A DNA stretch of 64,000 bases, from positions 2,046,001 through 2,110,000 of the forward strand of contig CAXXUJ010000001.1 of assembly GCA_963677695.2 (NCBI GenBank), written 5' to 3'. Made by a program: the position numbers and the translations under genes. The number at the start of each line of letters is the position of its first letter. The first letter of the stretch is position 1. The notes below the pieces were generated by a model. It was not told where the DNA came from. It saw only the letters and a program-made list of their open reading frames with translations, and made no database searches. Of the stretch, positions 34,553 through 44,003 are shown one piece after another. This DNA comes from SABI01 sp963677695 (lineage in GTDB: Bacteria > Spirochaetota > Spirochaetia > Sphaerochaetales > Sphaerochaetaceae).

Positions 34553-35416
34553 ATGAATGAATCTGTCAAAAAAATTCCATCCTGTGTTACGATGCTGCAG
34601 AGCCTGATGCCCAAGCTCTCAGACACGAAGAAAGTAGCAGGGCAATACATCATCGACCATTACCTCGAAATAGAGAATCTGAATATCACGGAACTCGCAG
34701 AAGTCTCCGGTACGAGTCTCTCAACCATCGTTCGTCTTACCAAGGATCTCGGTTTCAAGAAGTACCAGGACTTCAAGTTGAATCTGGTCAGGGAAATTGA
34801 GAATCCTGTCGGTTTCTTCCATGAAGCACTGAAACGTGATGACACCCTGGAAACCATCAAAGAGAAAGTATTCAAAAGTAATTCAGAAGCTATTTTGAGC
34901 ACCTTGAAGAGTATTTCCGAAGAAGAGTTTGAAAAAGCTGTCGAACTCCTCGCGAATGCGAAGCGAATCGAGTTCTACGGGTTCGGAGGATCGGCCGCTG
35001 TCGCTCTTGATGCCTCTCACAAGTTCCTGAAGATCGGGGTAAAGTGTCAGGCGCTGAATGACAATGACCTTCAGGCTATGTCCGCTTCTCTATTATCTGA
35101 AGGGGATGTCGTTGTTGCGATCACCCACACGGGAAGGAACAAGGCGCTCCTCTATAACCTGAAACTTGCACGTGAAGCCGGGGCCTCAGTCATTGTGATC
35201 ACGAATTTCGGGTCATCTCCTGTGCTCAAGCATGCAGATGTCACGCTCTTCACCACCGCCCAGGAGACTGCGTTTAAAAGCGATGCCCTCTCCTCAAGAA
35301 TTGCTGAACTCACCATTATTGATGCGCTCTATGTAAGTATCGCATTCGACCGATATGAGGAGTCGAATAAGAATATCGGCATTACACGAAATGCTACGAT
35401 TGGAAAGAAGAAATAA
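34553..35416 (+). CDS. RpiR-family transcriptional regulator (second)
   Basis: The 287-residue protein combines an RpiR helix-turn-helix (LSDTKKVAGQYIIDHYLEIE, ITELAEVSGTSLSTIVRLTK) and a SIS domain (IEFYGFGGSAAVALDASHKF; VVAITHTGRNKALL). ATG 34553 is preferred; the upstream TTG in frame is itself the promoter -35. It follows the TRAP operon and precedes the dehydrogenase and kinase genes. The shared motif with the dctP promoter suggests it controls the TRAP operon and itself. Confidence 0.92.
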   Translation: MNESVKKIPSCVTMLQSLMPKLSDTKKVAGQYIIDHYLEIENLNITELAEVSGTSLSTIVRLTKDLGFKKYQDFKLNLVREIENPVGFFHEALKRDDTLETIKEKVFKSNSEAILSTLKSISEEEFEKAVELLANAKRIEFYGFGGSAAVALDASHKFLKIGVKCQALNDNDLQAMSASLLSEGDVVVAITHTGRNKALLYNLKLAREAGASVIVITNFGSSPVLKHADVTLFTTAQETAFKSDALSSRIAELTIIDALYVSIAFDRYEESNKNIGITRNATIGKKK

Positions 35417-35520
35417 ACAGAATCCTGTAGAAATCAGGAGAGTTGGAAATTCCCGGTACTGATTGATTCGGGAATCAAGAGAAAGAAGAAATTATCAGAA
35501 AGAATATGGAGAAAAGAAAA

Positions 35521-36573
35521 ATGAAAGCATTAGTATTACGCAAAGCCAATGATTTTTCAGTAGAAGAAGTGTCAATGCCCGAGATCACCGACGGTGAGAT
35601 CCTCCTCAAGGTCGATTCCTGTGCAATCTGCGGGACAGACGGCAGAATCCTTACCGGAAAGAAGACGAAGGGTGTCAGATACCCTTCCACCATCGGTCAC
35701 GAATTCTCCGGGACCATTGTTGAGACCCGTAATGACGATGCCTCTTTCTCTGTCGGTGACAGGGTTGGGGTTGCTCCGGTCATTCCCTGTTTCAAGTGTC
35801 ATTCCTGTATGACAGGGAACGAGAACGCATGTCTGAACAGGACTGCCATGGGGTATGAATTCGAAGGCGGTTTCGCCGAGTATGTGAAGATTCCCGAAAC
35901 TCTCGTGAAGGCCGGTAACCTTTTTCACATACCTGAAGAGCTATCGATGCAGCAGGCTGCCCTTGTTGAGCCGCTTGCATGCTGTATCAATGGCCAGCGA
36001 AAGGCGGCAGTTTCCTTCGGAAAGACTGTCCTGATCATCGGTGCAGGTCCTATCGGTCTCCTCCATGTAAAACTTTCCAAAGCCGCAGGCGCTTCACTCA
36101 TCATCGTGAACGAGCCGAATGATTTCAGAAGAGGCAAGGCAGCTGAATTCGGAGCAGATTACGCTGTTTCCCTTGATACCGATCAGCTTGATGCTCTGGT
36201 GAAGGAAAAGACGGGCGGAGTCGGAATCGACTGCGCAATCATGGCTATCGGGATTCCCTCTCTTGTGAACCCTGTCATGAAGATGGTTGCAAAGGGTGGT
36301 ACCTTCAACCTCTTCGCAGGTTTCACCGGTACCGGAGAGGCAACCATCGAAGCGAATATCATCCACTACCAGGAAATCAATGTGAACGGCACTTCAGCCT
36401 ACACGAGAAAAGACTACAAGACTGCCATGGAATCTCTCATTTCAGGAAGAGTCGATGTGAGCGGACTTATCACACACCAGTTCGCCCTCGAAGATTTCGC
36501 TGAAGCCTATGAGGTTTCCACGAAGGGTGAAGGTCTGAAGGTTCTTCTGAGACCCCAGGGCGTGACAGGCTGA
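35521..36573 (+). CDS. Zinc-dependent medium-chain alcohol dehydrogenase
   Basis: The 350-residue enzyme has catalytic zinc ligands in CAICGTDGR and GHEFSG, structural zinc cysteines in CFKCHSCMTGNENAC and the Rossmann motif IGAGPIGLLH. It resembles polyol (sorbitol/xylitol) dehydrogenases. ATG 35521 follows GGAG; ATG 35506 would add five residues. Next to an FGGY kinase it probably oxidises a polyol or sugar alcohol to a ketose. Confidence 0.92.
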   Translation: MKALVLRKANDFSVEEVSMPEITDGEILLKVDSCAICGTDGRILTGKKTKGVRYPSTIGHEFSGTIVETRNDDASFSVGDRVGVAPVIPCFKCHSCMTGNENACLNRTAMGYEFEGGFAEYVKIPETLVKAGNLFHIPEELSMQQAALVEPLACCINGQRKAAVSFGKTVLIIGAGPIGLLHVKLSKAAGASLIIVNEPNDFRRGKAAEFGADYAVSLDTDQLDALVKEKTGGVGIDCAIMAIGIPSLVNPVMKMVAKGGTFNLFAGFTGTGEATIEANIIHYQEINVNGTSAYTRKDYKTAMESLISGRVDVSGLITHQFALEDFAEAYEVSTKGEGLKVLLRPQGVTG

Positions 36574-36608
36574 AACAGCCTTTCATCAGAGATCAGAGGG
36601 TACGATAC

Positions 36609-38111
36609 GTGAATGAATATCTGTTAGGATGGGACCTCGGGACCAGCAGCCTCAAGGCGGTGCTCATTGACACCTGCGGGAAGGTTGCAGGCAGTGTCCA
36701 GAGGAAGGTGAGAAATCTGCACCCGTTTTCGGGTGCAGCCGAACTCGATTCCAAAGAAGTATGGAAAGATCTCGTTTCAGCAACCGGTGAGCTCCTTGAG
36801 CAAACCGGTGTCTCTCCTGCATCCGTCCTCTCTATCGGTATTTCCACCCTCTGTCCCGGCCTCGTCCTTTTTGATGCCTCGAATCACATGCTGTACCCTC
36901 CTGTCATTGTTATCGATTCACGGTCACAGGCGGAAGCTGATGAACTCAATGCACAACTCGGTCCACAGCGTTTCTTCGAGACCGGTGGAAACAGAATCAT
37001 CACGGGAGGGAACACCCTTCCTCTCCTTCTCTGGTTCAGAAACAATAAACCCGAGCTGTATCAGAAGGTGGAGAAGATAGGATACCTTTCCACCTGGATC
37101 GGTATGGAACTGACAGGTGAAATGGCTCTTGATTATTCGTGTGCCTCGTTTTCAGGACTCTTTGATCTGAGAATCACACGGACCTGGAACCAGGAGCTGC
37201 TTGATGCAGTCTCGATTCCCGAATCGATTCTTCCCGATCTTGCAGTAGGCTCACAGAGGCTGGGAGGACTGAACACCAGCGACCTTCTCGCTCTCGGACT
37301 GCGACAGGGGATTCCCGTCTCCGTCGGCGGTGCCGATACCGCCTGTGCCGCTCTTGCCATGGGAGTATTTGAAGACTCTCAGCAGTTTCTCTCACTGGGT
37401 ACTTCCGGAGTTCTCTGTTCAGCTTCCTCTTCCGGACGTTTTGATGACAGGAACATGAACAGGTGCCACGTCACAGGAGATACCTGGCTGATGAACGGGG
37501 TGATGTCCTCTGTCGGTCTTGCCATGTCCTGGATACAGTCGATTCTGTTCACTGAAGAGGATGTGAAAGCGCATTGCTCGCAGTTGTACCGTCAGATGGA
37601 TATTGCGGCACAGAATGAGCAGCCGGGAGCAGGAGGAACGATCTTCCTTCCCTATCTTTCAGGGGAGAGGACTCCCGTCTGGGATGCATCTGCTCAGGGT
37701 GTGCTCTTCGGACTTACCAAGGACACCTCCCGTTCCCAGATTATCAGGGCGGTACTTGAAAGTACGGGGTATGGAATCACCCAGATACTGGAGATTGCAG
37801 AAGCTCTCACCGGGCCTGTCGATGATATCCCGGTGATCGGGGGCGGCGCCTCCAGTCCTGTGTGGCTCCAGATCATCTCAGATATTACCGGAAAAAGACT
37901 CTATTCAGTCAATGTTCCCGATATCGCGGGAGTGGGAGCCGCTCTTCTCGGAGGTATCGCTGCAGGTATATATCGTGACGGGAGAGAAGCCTCTTCCAAA
38001 GTGGACAAGAAAGCAGTGAATTCCTTTGTCCCTGATTCCCGTTATAAGGAACTGTATGCGAAAGCCTTCTCCCGCTACTCCTCCCTCTATCCTCTGCTGA
38101 AGAATCTGTAG
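36609..38111 (+). CDS. FGGY-family carbohydrate kinase, xylulokinase-like
   Basis: The 500-residue kinase starts at GTG 36609 after AGAGGG. N-terminal GWDLGTSSLKAVLID is the phosphate-1 loop. YLSTWIGMELTG and GGADTACAALAMG (about 240) fit the family, and VIGGGASSPVWLQIISDITG (about 415) is the C-terminal FGGY signature region. It likely phosphorylates a ketose made by the preceding dehydrogenase. LsrK belongs to the same family, so AI-2 kinase cannot be excluded on sequence alone. Confidence 0.9.
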   Translation: MNEYLLGWDLGTSSLKAVLIDTCGKVAGSVQRKVRNLHPFSGAAELDSKEVWKDLVSATGELLEQTGVSPASVLSIGISTLCPGLVLFDASNHMLYPPVIVIDSRSQAEADELNAQLGPQRFFETGGNRIITGGNTLPLLLWFRNNKPELYQKVEKIGYLSTWIGMELTGEMALDYSCASFSGLFDLRITRTWNQELLDAVSIPESILPDLAVGSQRLGGLNTSDLLALGLRQGIPVSVGGADTACAALAMGVFEDSQQFLSLGTSGVLCSASSSGRFDDRNMNRCHVTGDTWLMNGVMSSVGLAMSWIQSILFTEEDVKAHCSQLYRQMDIAAQNEQPGAGGTIFLPYLSGERTPVWDASAQGVLFGLTKDTSRSQIIRAVLESTGYGITQILEIAEALTGPVDDIPVIGGGASSPVWLQIISDITGKRLYSVNVPDIAGVGAALLGGIAAGIYRDGREASSKVDKKAVNSFVPDSRYKELYAKAFSRYSSLYPLLKNL

Positions 38112-38250
38112 ACTAAATACACCTCAGCTGTACACTGATCAGTTTCACCTGTGGTATAGTGAATTCTGGAGTTGCAGAATGACTCCTGCTTCATTGCAGG
38201 GGTTGATGATGAGCTCATCCAGAGCTACATGAATCAGCAGGAATAAGGGT

Positions 38251-39099
38251 ATGAGAGATATAGTAGGGTATATTAAGAAATTTGAAGACACGTTCAGTAA
38301 ATCTGCAAAACTGATAGCCAGATACATCGAAGCCTATCCCGATACCATTCTTGACCTTTCCACCAGTGAACTGGCAGAGAAGACGGGGACAAGTGCCGCC
38401 TCTGTCGTGAGATTCTGTCGTACCATAGGATGCAAGGGGTTTCTTGATTTCAAGAACCAGATGGAAAGGGATTTCCTCTACGTGGTTGAGCAGGAACAGC
38501 AGATCATGCAGACAGATAACGTCTCAACCATTAAAAACAAGATCATACAGTACTCGATCAGTCTGTTCGATGAGTTCCGTTCCGCTATCGATGTTGATGA
38601 TCTCGAAGAGGCCGCGGATGCGGTTGTGAAAGCAAAAAGGGTCATCCTCATAGCAGAGGGGGGGAGTGCAAGTATGGCCGACTGCGCCAGGATCAATCTG
38701 ATCAATGCAGGTGTCTACTGCACTCTGGAAACAGACGCTTCGATACAGATCATGACCGCCGAGTACGCCTCTCCTGAGGATGTGGTGATCGGTATCACCC
38801 ATAGCGGGCGTATCCGTTCCACCATAGATGCTCTGGAAATCGCAAAGAAGCGGGGGGCGACGACAATCGCCATTACCGGCAGCCACAGCGCCCCGATCTG
38901 CGAGTATGCCGATATCATTCTTGCCTGTGATGTTCACCACCAGTATGACCTCAGTGATTTCCAGGGATCACGACTCGAGGAGTTCACCATCATGTCAATC
39001 CTGCAGATCGTGGTCCTGTTCAAATCGTACGGGGATGCCGCTTTCGTCTCGGGCCGTGTGCGCTCTTCGGTAGAGGAAAAGCGGAGAATCAAGAGCTGA
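38251..39099 (+). CDS. RpiR-family transcriptional regulator (third)
   Basis: The 282-residue protein has the same two-domain build: helix-turn-helix (FSKSAKLIARYIEAYPDTIL, LAEKTGTSAASVVRFCRTIG) and SIS domain (VILIAEGGSASMADCARINL, IGITHSGRIRSTIDA). The gap 38112-38250 holds TATAGT (from about 38155) as a possible -10 and short inverted repeats. It converges on the aldolase gene. A TGAAATACATTTCA palindrome upstream of that aldolase (40339) is a possible target. Confidence 0.92.
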   Translation: MRDIVGYIKKFEDTFSKSAKLIARYIEAYPDTILDLSTSELAEKTGTSAASVVRFCRTIGCKGFLDFKNQMERDFLYVVEQEQQIMQTDNVSTIKNKIIQYSISLFDEFRSAIDVDDLEEAADAVVKAKRVILIAEGGSASMADCARINLINAGVYCTLETDASIQIMTAEYASPEDVVIGITHSGRIRSTIDALEIAKKRGATTIAITGSHSAPICEYADIILACDVHHQYDLSDFQGSRLEEFTIMSILQIVVLFKSYGDAAFVSGRVRSSVEEKRRIKS

Positions 39100-39100
39100 A

Positions 39101-39132
39101 AAAAAAGTCTTCCTCCCTTTCGGGAAGAAGAC
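39101..39132 (-). terminator. Terminator of the aldolase gene
   Basis: On the minus strand GTCTTCTTCCC (39132-39122) pairs with GGGAGGAAGAC (39117-39107, one mismatch) around GAAA and is followed by TTTTTTTT. It lies just beyond the end of the convergent RpiR gene. Confidence 0.85.
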
Positions 39133-39177
39133 CTGTTTCCAGCTCTGCCGAATGCTCGGTAGAGGGTGGTACAATTC

Positions 39178-40020
39178 CTAGAAATCGCCGTAGTTCTTGT
39201 CAGCTTCGAGCTGTGCAAGAAGTTCTTTCGCCTCTTTCACGCTGTAGCCTTCATGGATGATATATCTGAGAGCAACGACCAGTGCTGTGATATCCTTGTA
39301 ATCCCAGACGAAACGTCCCATGGTAACACCACCGACACCGCAGTCCATTGCATCACGAGTCATGTTAAGGTAATCATCAAGGGTATTGCATCCGTCACCG
39401 CCCTGGATAACGACTCTGAAGCTGCTCGGTACACAGGAGATGACCTTTGCCATTGAATCCGGGTCACCGGTGTAGGTTGTCTTTACGATATCCATTCCGA
39501 GTTCACATGCGCTTCTTACGCTGTATGCGATATTTTCCCATGCAGTCATCTTGTCTTTAGGAACGCTTTCGCCCTTAGGATAGACATGACCGATAAGGGG
39601 CATACCCTTCGCCATACATTCTTCAGAGAATCTTCCGATCTCTGCGAACTGTTCGTCCTGGTAGTCACCGAGTACCATGGCTCCGATGGAGACTGCATCA
39701 GCTCCCATTCTGATCGCTTCGTCAACTGTGCCGAAGCTGATATCTTTTGTAGGATGGACAGGTGAGTAGCTGCTGCACTTGAGCAGGAGGCTGGTCTTTC
39801 CAGCATGAGGAGCAAGACATGATTCTGCAATACCCTTTGTCATGGTCATTGCATTGGGTCTGCCGGCAACGACCTTGTCGATTGTATCCTGGATTGGGTG
39901 CAGTCCAGTCATGGGTGCGATACCGCGTGAGATGGCGTGGTCAACAGTGATTGCCATCATCTTGCCGCTCTTCGGGTTTACGAGGCGGCTCATTCTTACT
40001 TCTTTTCCTAACATTGCCAT
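39178..40020 (-). CDS. Class I aldolase of the DhnA/LsrF type
   Basis: The 280-residue TIM-barrel aldolase has the Schiff-base lysine at Lys180 in MDIVKTTYTGD. Other conserved segments are AITVDHAISRG (about 23-33) and the phosphate-binding IQGGDGCNTLDD and GVTMGRFVWD. The family includes archaeal-type fructose-bisphosphate aldolase, LsrF and related thiolases. ATG 40020 follows AGGAG. A sugar-phosphate cleavage role alongside the kinase and transketolase is likely; the precise substrate is open. Confidence 0.88.
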   Translation of the reverse strand: MAMLGKEVRMSRLVNPKSGKMMAITVDHAISRGIAPMTGLHPIQDTIDKVVAGRPNAMTMTKGIAESCLAPHAGKTSLLLKCSSYSPVHPTKDISFGTVDEAIRMGADAVSIGAMVLGDYQDEQFAEIGRFSEECMAKGMPLIGHVYPKGESVPKDKMTAWENIAYSVRSACELGMDIVKTTYTGDPDSMAKVISCVPSSFRVVIQGGDGCNTLDDYLNMTRDAMDCGVGGVTMGRFVWDYKDITALVVALRYIIHEGYSVKEAKELLAQLEADKNYGDF

Positions 40021-40338
40021 AGTTATTACTCCTATAGGTTCTTATGAATTACATTCTTAAAACCAGTACTCTTTTACTTTTTTCAGGCATCACCCACACC
40101 ACCAAGATCTGTTCTTTTCAGTTGAACTTCTGAAGGAAGATTCCCTGTTTTTCAGCTGCTCTGAGCTCTTTGGAATCATAGACTTCATCAGGTTGACCTT
40201 GTCGGTTGTTGTCCTGCCTTATGGTGCGAAGATTAGCACGAAACGTAATTTATTTCAATCAGCGAATAGCGATCTGAGGCCCTATATGTTTATAATTCAT
40301 GAATATAGAGAAAATAGATGAAAGGAAAACGGATAAAA

Positions 40339-40354
40339 ATGAAATACATTTCAT
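40339..40354. promoter_or_regulatory. Palindrome upstream of the aldolase gene
   Basis: ATGAAATACATTTCAT is a near-perfect 16-bp palindrome (only the central two bases break symmetry) about 320 bases upstream of the aldolase start. The 40021-40497 gap otherwise holds no gene. It resembles RpiR-type sites in overall form but is distant from the start, so its role is uncertain. Confidence 0.35.
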
Positions 40355-40606
40355 TTTACCTGACAAAAACAGCATTTCCTGAGAAATGGGGATGAAACAG
40401 GAAAGAGTAAAATATTTTAAGAAATTTTTTATCCGCTTTTTCCTGATACCCAGGGGATATATCATAGCGGGTTGTTTCCATTGGTATATGAGAATGAATA
40501 CAATGGTTATTCCGGGCGAGGTTGAACACCAAATCCTGAAATAGTTGAACAGGGTTCCAGAGAAAGTTGAACACCCGCGGATGTCGAGTCCGCGGATTTT
40601 CGTAAG

Positions 40607-41365
40607 TCAGCTGCTAGCAAATACTTCTCTCATAGACTTTCCACCGCCATCTTCATTGATGAAAATTTTGTACTTGGTATGAATCAAACGGTCGATGAGA
40701 GCTTCTGCATTCACCGGGTCATCAATCTGAGAAGTCCATTCGGAGCATGGATACTGGGAGCAGATCAGGATAGGTTTCCTTTTAGCACTCCTGTAATCCA
40801 CAATCCTGAAAAGTCGATTAGCTTCGTTGGTAGATAACCGCCACCGCAGGAATTCGTCTATGATGAGGAGATCCGGTTTTCTGTAATAGGTAAGAACTCG
40901 TTTCAAGAGAGCGTGATCATGCTCAACCGCTTCGATATCGAGAAGCATGTCTTCCAGTGCAACATATTTGACCGAATGCTCTCGATTACAGGCCTCTACT
41001 CCTATAGCTGAAGAGAGGAAGGTCTTACCACATCCGGTAGGCCCCATTACGAGAACATGATAGCCTTCAGGGATGAACATGCATGTAGCGTAACGATCAA
41101 CCGTCTGACGGTGAAGATTGCGTTCTTCGCCATAATAGATATCGGCAAGGCATGCGTCTCTGTTCAAGATTCCAGATTGACGGAGCAACCTGTTGATCTT
41201 TCGTTTCGTCCGAGCATGGTATTCGACATCAACCATCATTTGAAATCTATCCTCGAAGGGAAGATCCATTGCAAGCAGGTCTGTTGATTGTCGTTGATAC
41301 TCATGCGCCATTGTCGATAATTTCATGGCAATCAGCTTTCTTTCGGTTTCACTTCTCGTCATCAT
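40607..41365 (-). CDS. istB: IS21 helper ATPase IstB
   Basis: The 252-residue DnaA/DnaC-like AAA+ ATPase has Walker A GPTGCGKTF (about 107) and Walker B LLIIDEFLRW (about 162). It assists IstA in target capture. Its start overlaps the istA stop by 17 bases, the usual coupled arrangement. Confidence 0.93.
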   Translation of the reverse strand: MMTRSETERKLIAMKLSTMAHEYQRQSTDLLAMDLPFEDRFQMMVDVEYHARTKRKINRLLRQSGILNRDACLADIYYGEERNLHRQTVDRYATCMFIPEGYHVLVMGPTGCGKTFLSSAIGVEACNREHSVKYVALEDMLLDIEAVEHDHALLKRVLTYYRKPDLLIIDEFLRWRLSTNEANRLFRIVDYRSAKRKPILICSQYPCSEWTSQIDDPVNAEALIDRLIHTKYKIFINEDGGGKSMREVFASS

Positions 41366-42929
41366 TCACCTCCCTCTGCACAGCGCTTGAGAAATAGGCG
41401 GAATGACGGAGAAACCCTTTCGGTTCCTTCTTTGGCCCAACTTTTTTAGATGGACTCGGCGTTGCTGTTGCTGCAAGCATATTCTTCACATTCGAATAGC
41501 TCGGCGAGATATGATCTGTGACAATCTGGGAACAGATGTACTCCAGTTGTTCCTCACCATAGGTCTTCGAGAGATTGAGCATTGCCATGCAGGCGGGATA
41601 AGCCTGCTGGATAATCTGTCGGGAATTAAGAATTCCAGACACAACAGCACATGTATTGGTCCCGATACTCTGTGCCCAGGAAAGGAATCGACGTTCATTC
41701 CATTTAGCATGAGCCTCCTGATGAGCTTTCGGCATATGGGCAGGTTCTGTCTGGTACGGATCTCTACGATTGTAATTTCTTTGATGTGTAGCAATTCTTT
41801 CATTGCTGTCGGCAAGGAAGATTTCTACTACAGACAGTGTCACCCGGACCGATACCGTCCTGTTGATATATTGATAGGGGACTGAATAGTAGAACCACTT
41901 GTCAATCCTGATATGATAATTATACTGGACTGTAAGGCCAGTATGCCAATCGGCCATCTCGAAGGGAGTGGCGGGAAGCTTCTGAAGGTCGCTGCACTCG
42001 ACCTGCTCAAACAGAATCTTCCTGCTCCCTTCCCGTTGCTGGAAGGGACTGCCATTGATCTCCTCAATCTTCTCCCTGATAGCCTGATTGATTTCAGCTA
42101 ACGAATAAAAAAGCTTGTGCCTGAGAGCAGCGATAATATTGTTTGCGATAATACCGACAGAATCTTCTACATTCGGTTTCCCCTTAGGGTGACGGACGGC
42201 AGCAGCAGAGATGACTGTATGATAATGCCTTGCCATCTCCTGATAGGTTCTGTTGATTCTGGTTTCGCCCTTTATGTGCTTGATGATTCCTGTCTTGAGA
42301 TTGTCACAGATAAGAATCTTTGTAGAACCACCGAAATAGCTGAACATATGATTGTGAGCGGAGATCCAGCTGTCGGTGTCCTGTGTAGAGAAGGCTTCAC
42401 AATACGTGTATCTGCTGTACGATAAGCAACCGACAAACAGATATGCAATAAGAATTTCTCCAGTTCGTACATCCTGCCATTGCATCGTAGACCCGCCCCA
42501 ATCGACTTCAATTGAGAACCCGCTATGACGGGGAACATGACCTTTTGCCCGTCTTGTGACGGTATGCTGTTGATAATGGTAGCAGTACTGCGAATACATC
42601 AACGGTGCAATCTTCTTCTCTGTGCATTCGTCTAGATATTCTACCCATAGCTGCTTGAGAGTTAGATTCTTGTGCTGATCCAGTTCCTGAGCAATAGCCT
42701 TCACATCGGGCTTATTTTCGCTCACCTTTTCCTTTCGTGGATACAGATAGTGTTTCAGCTCAACATCTGTCATTGAGTCGATCTTTGTCAGATCGATAGG
42801 TCGCTGATCAAAGACCTTCAGAACGGAGATAACTGTCGTTCGTGAACACTCACACACTTCAGCAATCTTCACATTGCTGACATTCTTGAGATGAAGACTC
42901 AGAATGTCTCGATATTTGGGAACTGCCAT
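41349..42929 (-). CDS. istA: IS21 transposase IstA
   Basis: The 526-residue transposase has an N-terminal helix-turn-helix (NVSNVKIAEVCECSRTTVIS, about 16-35) and an rve integrase core with Asp in VDWGGSTMQW (about 148), Asp in LICDNLKTG (about 208) and Glu in GKPNVEDSVG (about 245). The frame is intact. Confidence 0.92.
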   Translation of the reverse strand: MAVPKYRDILSLHLKNVSNVKIAEVCECSRTTVISVLKVFDQRPIDLTKIDSMTDVELKHYLYPRKEKVSENKPDVKAIAQELDQHKNLTLKQLWVEYLDECTEKKIAPLMYSQYCYHYQQHTVTRRAKGHVPRHSGFSIEVDWGGSTMQWQDVRTGEILIAYLFVGCLSYSRYTYCEAFSTQDTDSWISAHNHMFSYFGGSTKILICDNLKTGIIKHIKGETRINRTYQEMARHYHTVISAAAVRHPKGKPNVEDSVGIIANNIIAALRHKLFYSLAEINQAIREKIEEINGSPFQQREGSRKILFEQVECSDLQKLPATPFEMADWHTGLTVQYNYHIRIDKWFYYSVPYQYINRTVSVRVTLSVVEIFLADSNERIATHQRNYNRRDPYQTEPAHMPKAHQEAHAKWNERRFLSWAQSIGTNTCAVVSGILNSRQIIQQAYPACMAMLNLSKTYGEEQLEYICSQIVTDHISPSYSNVKNMLAATATPSPSKKVGPKKEPKGFLRHSAYFSSAVQREVNDDEK

Positions 42930-43109
42930 TGTTTCCCTCCTGCGTTGAAAGATGTGGACGCATACGCATCCTTTTTCATCTTACGGCAGGGGGTGTTCAC
43001 TTTAAACTGGAAGGGTGTACAGTTTTTACAGGATTACCTGTCCAACTACGGCTGGAATAACCAATACAATGCTTGCTTGAGGGTTTTCCGGCGGTAGCAT
43101 GCATGGAAA

Positions 43110-43148
43110 AAAAGAGCTGCCGCAAATCTGCAACAGCTCTTTTTTTTC
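43110..43148. terminator. Bidirectional terminator before the isomerase gene end
   Basis: AGAGCTG (43113-43119) and CAGCTCT (43134-43140) form the stem; A-runs precede and T-runs follow it, so it can stop transcription in both directions. It lies about 20 bases beyond the isomerase stop and just outside the IS21 element. Confidence 0.85.
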
Positions 43149-43158
43149 AGAAAGTCAG

Positions 43159-43989
43159 TTACTTATCAGACCAGGTGCTTTTCATCCAGTCGAGAGAGAA
43201 CTTCGCTGCTTCCTCTCCGGTGGGGAAGGGGAGGGTTTCGAGGGAGACTGGGTTCATGTAACCGATCTCCTTCAATACGTTTCCAACTGCCGTATAATCG
43301 ACATTCCCGTAACCGGGGTATTTCCTGTTGCTGTCTGAAATATGAAGATGTCCTATCTTCCCTGCAGCGTCCCTGAAGGACTGAATATAATCGGTATCCT
43401 CGATAAACATATGGTGTGTATCAAGGAGGAGCTCGATGTTCTCAAGTCCGGGTCTCTGCATGAACTCCAGAGTTTCCTGCGTCGTGTTCAGCAAGGTTGT
43501 CAGGTAGAAGACGATAGGTTCAAGGACAAGAGTTACATCAAGAGACTGTGCGTACTCGCACAGAGGAACAAGTTCCTGGTGGAGAACATCCAAGTACTGC
43601 TTTGTTGTAGAAAATCTCCCGCTTGTACCGCGACAGAGCCCCAGGAATACTGAAGCATCGAACTTTGATGCCACGGTGATGTATTCCATGAACCGCTCCC
43701 GTGTCTTTTTCCTGATCGTTTCGTCCTTTGAAGTGAACGAAAGGCCGTTCACTCCGTATTCGAGTCCCGTGCCGAAGGCTGTAACCTTCAGACCCAACTC
43801 TTCTGTCTGGTCTGCGATCTTATCCCACACATAATTGGAAGGGGTATGGAGCTGCAGCTCCACTCCCTCGTAGCCTATTTCCTTCGCAAGTTCCAGATTG
43901 GTTCTCAACCCCTCTTCCTGGAGGGTGATAGGGGTAGAGTCTCCATAGAACTTATCTGTCACGCTGACTGAAAAAATTGGTCTGTTCAT
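43159..43989 (-). CDS. Sugar phosphate isomerase/epimerase (xylose-isomerase-like TIM barrel)
   Basis: The 276-residue AP-endonuclease-2-type barrel has metal-binding segments VLEPIV (about 156), LLLDTHHMF (about 187) and IGHLHISDSN (about 212), and ends PVSLETLPFP. Relatives include tagatose/psicose 3-epimerase and hydroxypyruvate isomerase. It lies 14 bases after the transaldolase in a minus-strand operon with an SDR. The exact sugar is not readable. Confidence 0.87.
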   Translation of the reverse strand: MNRPIFSVSVTDKFYGDSTPITLQEEGLRTNLELAKEIGYEGVELQLHTPSNYVWDKIADQTEELGLKVTAFGTGLEYGVNGLSFTSKDETIRKKTRERFMEYITVASKFDASVFLGLCRGTSGRFSTTKQYLDVLHQELVPLCEYAQSLDVTLVLEPIVFYLTTLLNTTQETLEFMQRPGLENIELLLDTHHMFIEDTDYIQSFRDAAGKIGHLHISDSNRKYPGYGNVDYTAVGNVLKEIGYMNPVSLETLPFPTGEEAAKFSLDWMKSTWSDK

Positions 43990-44003
43990 AATCTGTTTCT
44001 ACT

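Larger units (their letters stand above)
40504..43063 (-). mobile_element. IS21-family insertion sequence, 2560 bp
   Basis: The element begins TGGTTATTCC and ends GGAATAACCA, the TG...CA termini expected of IS21, with a 6-bp duplication ATACAA on both sides (40498-40503 and 43064-43069). Subterminal repeats GTTGAACACC and GTTGAACAGGG on the left (40521-40577) and related GTGTTCACTT and GTGTACAG on the right (42988-43025) are the multiple transposase-binding sites of the family. It carries istA and istB. It lies in a gap between aldolase and isomerase genes and breaks no gene. Confidence 0.93.
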
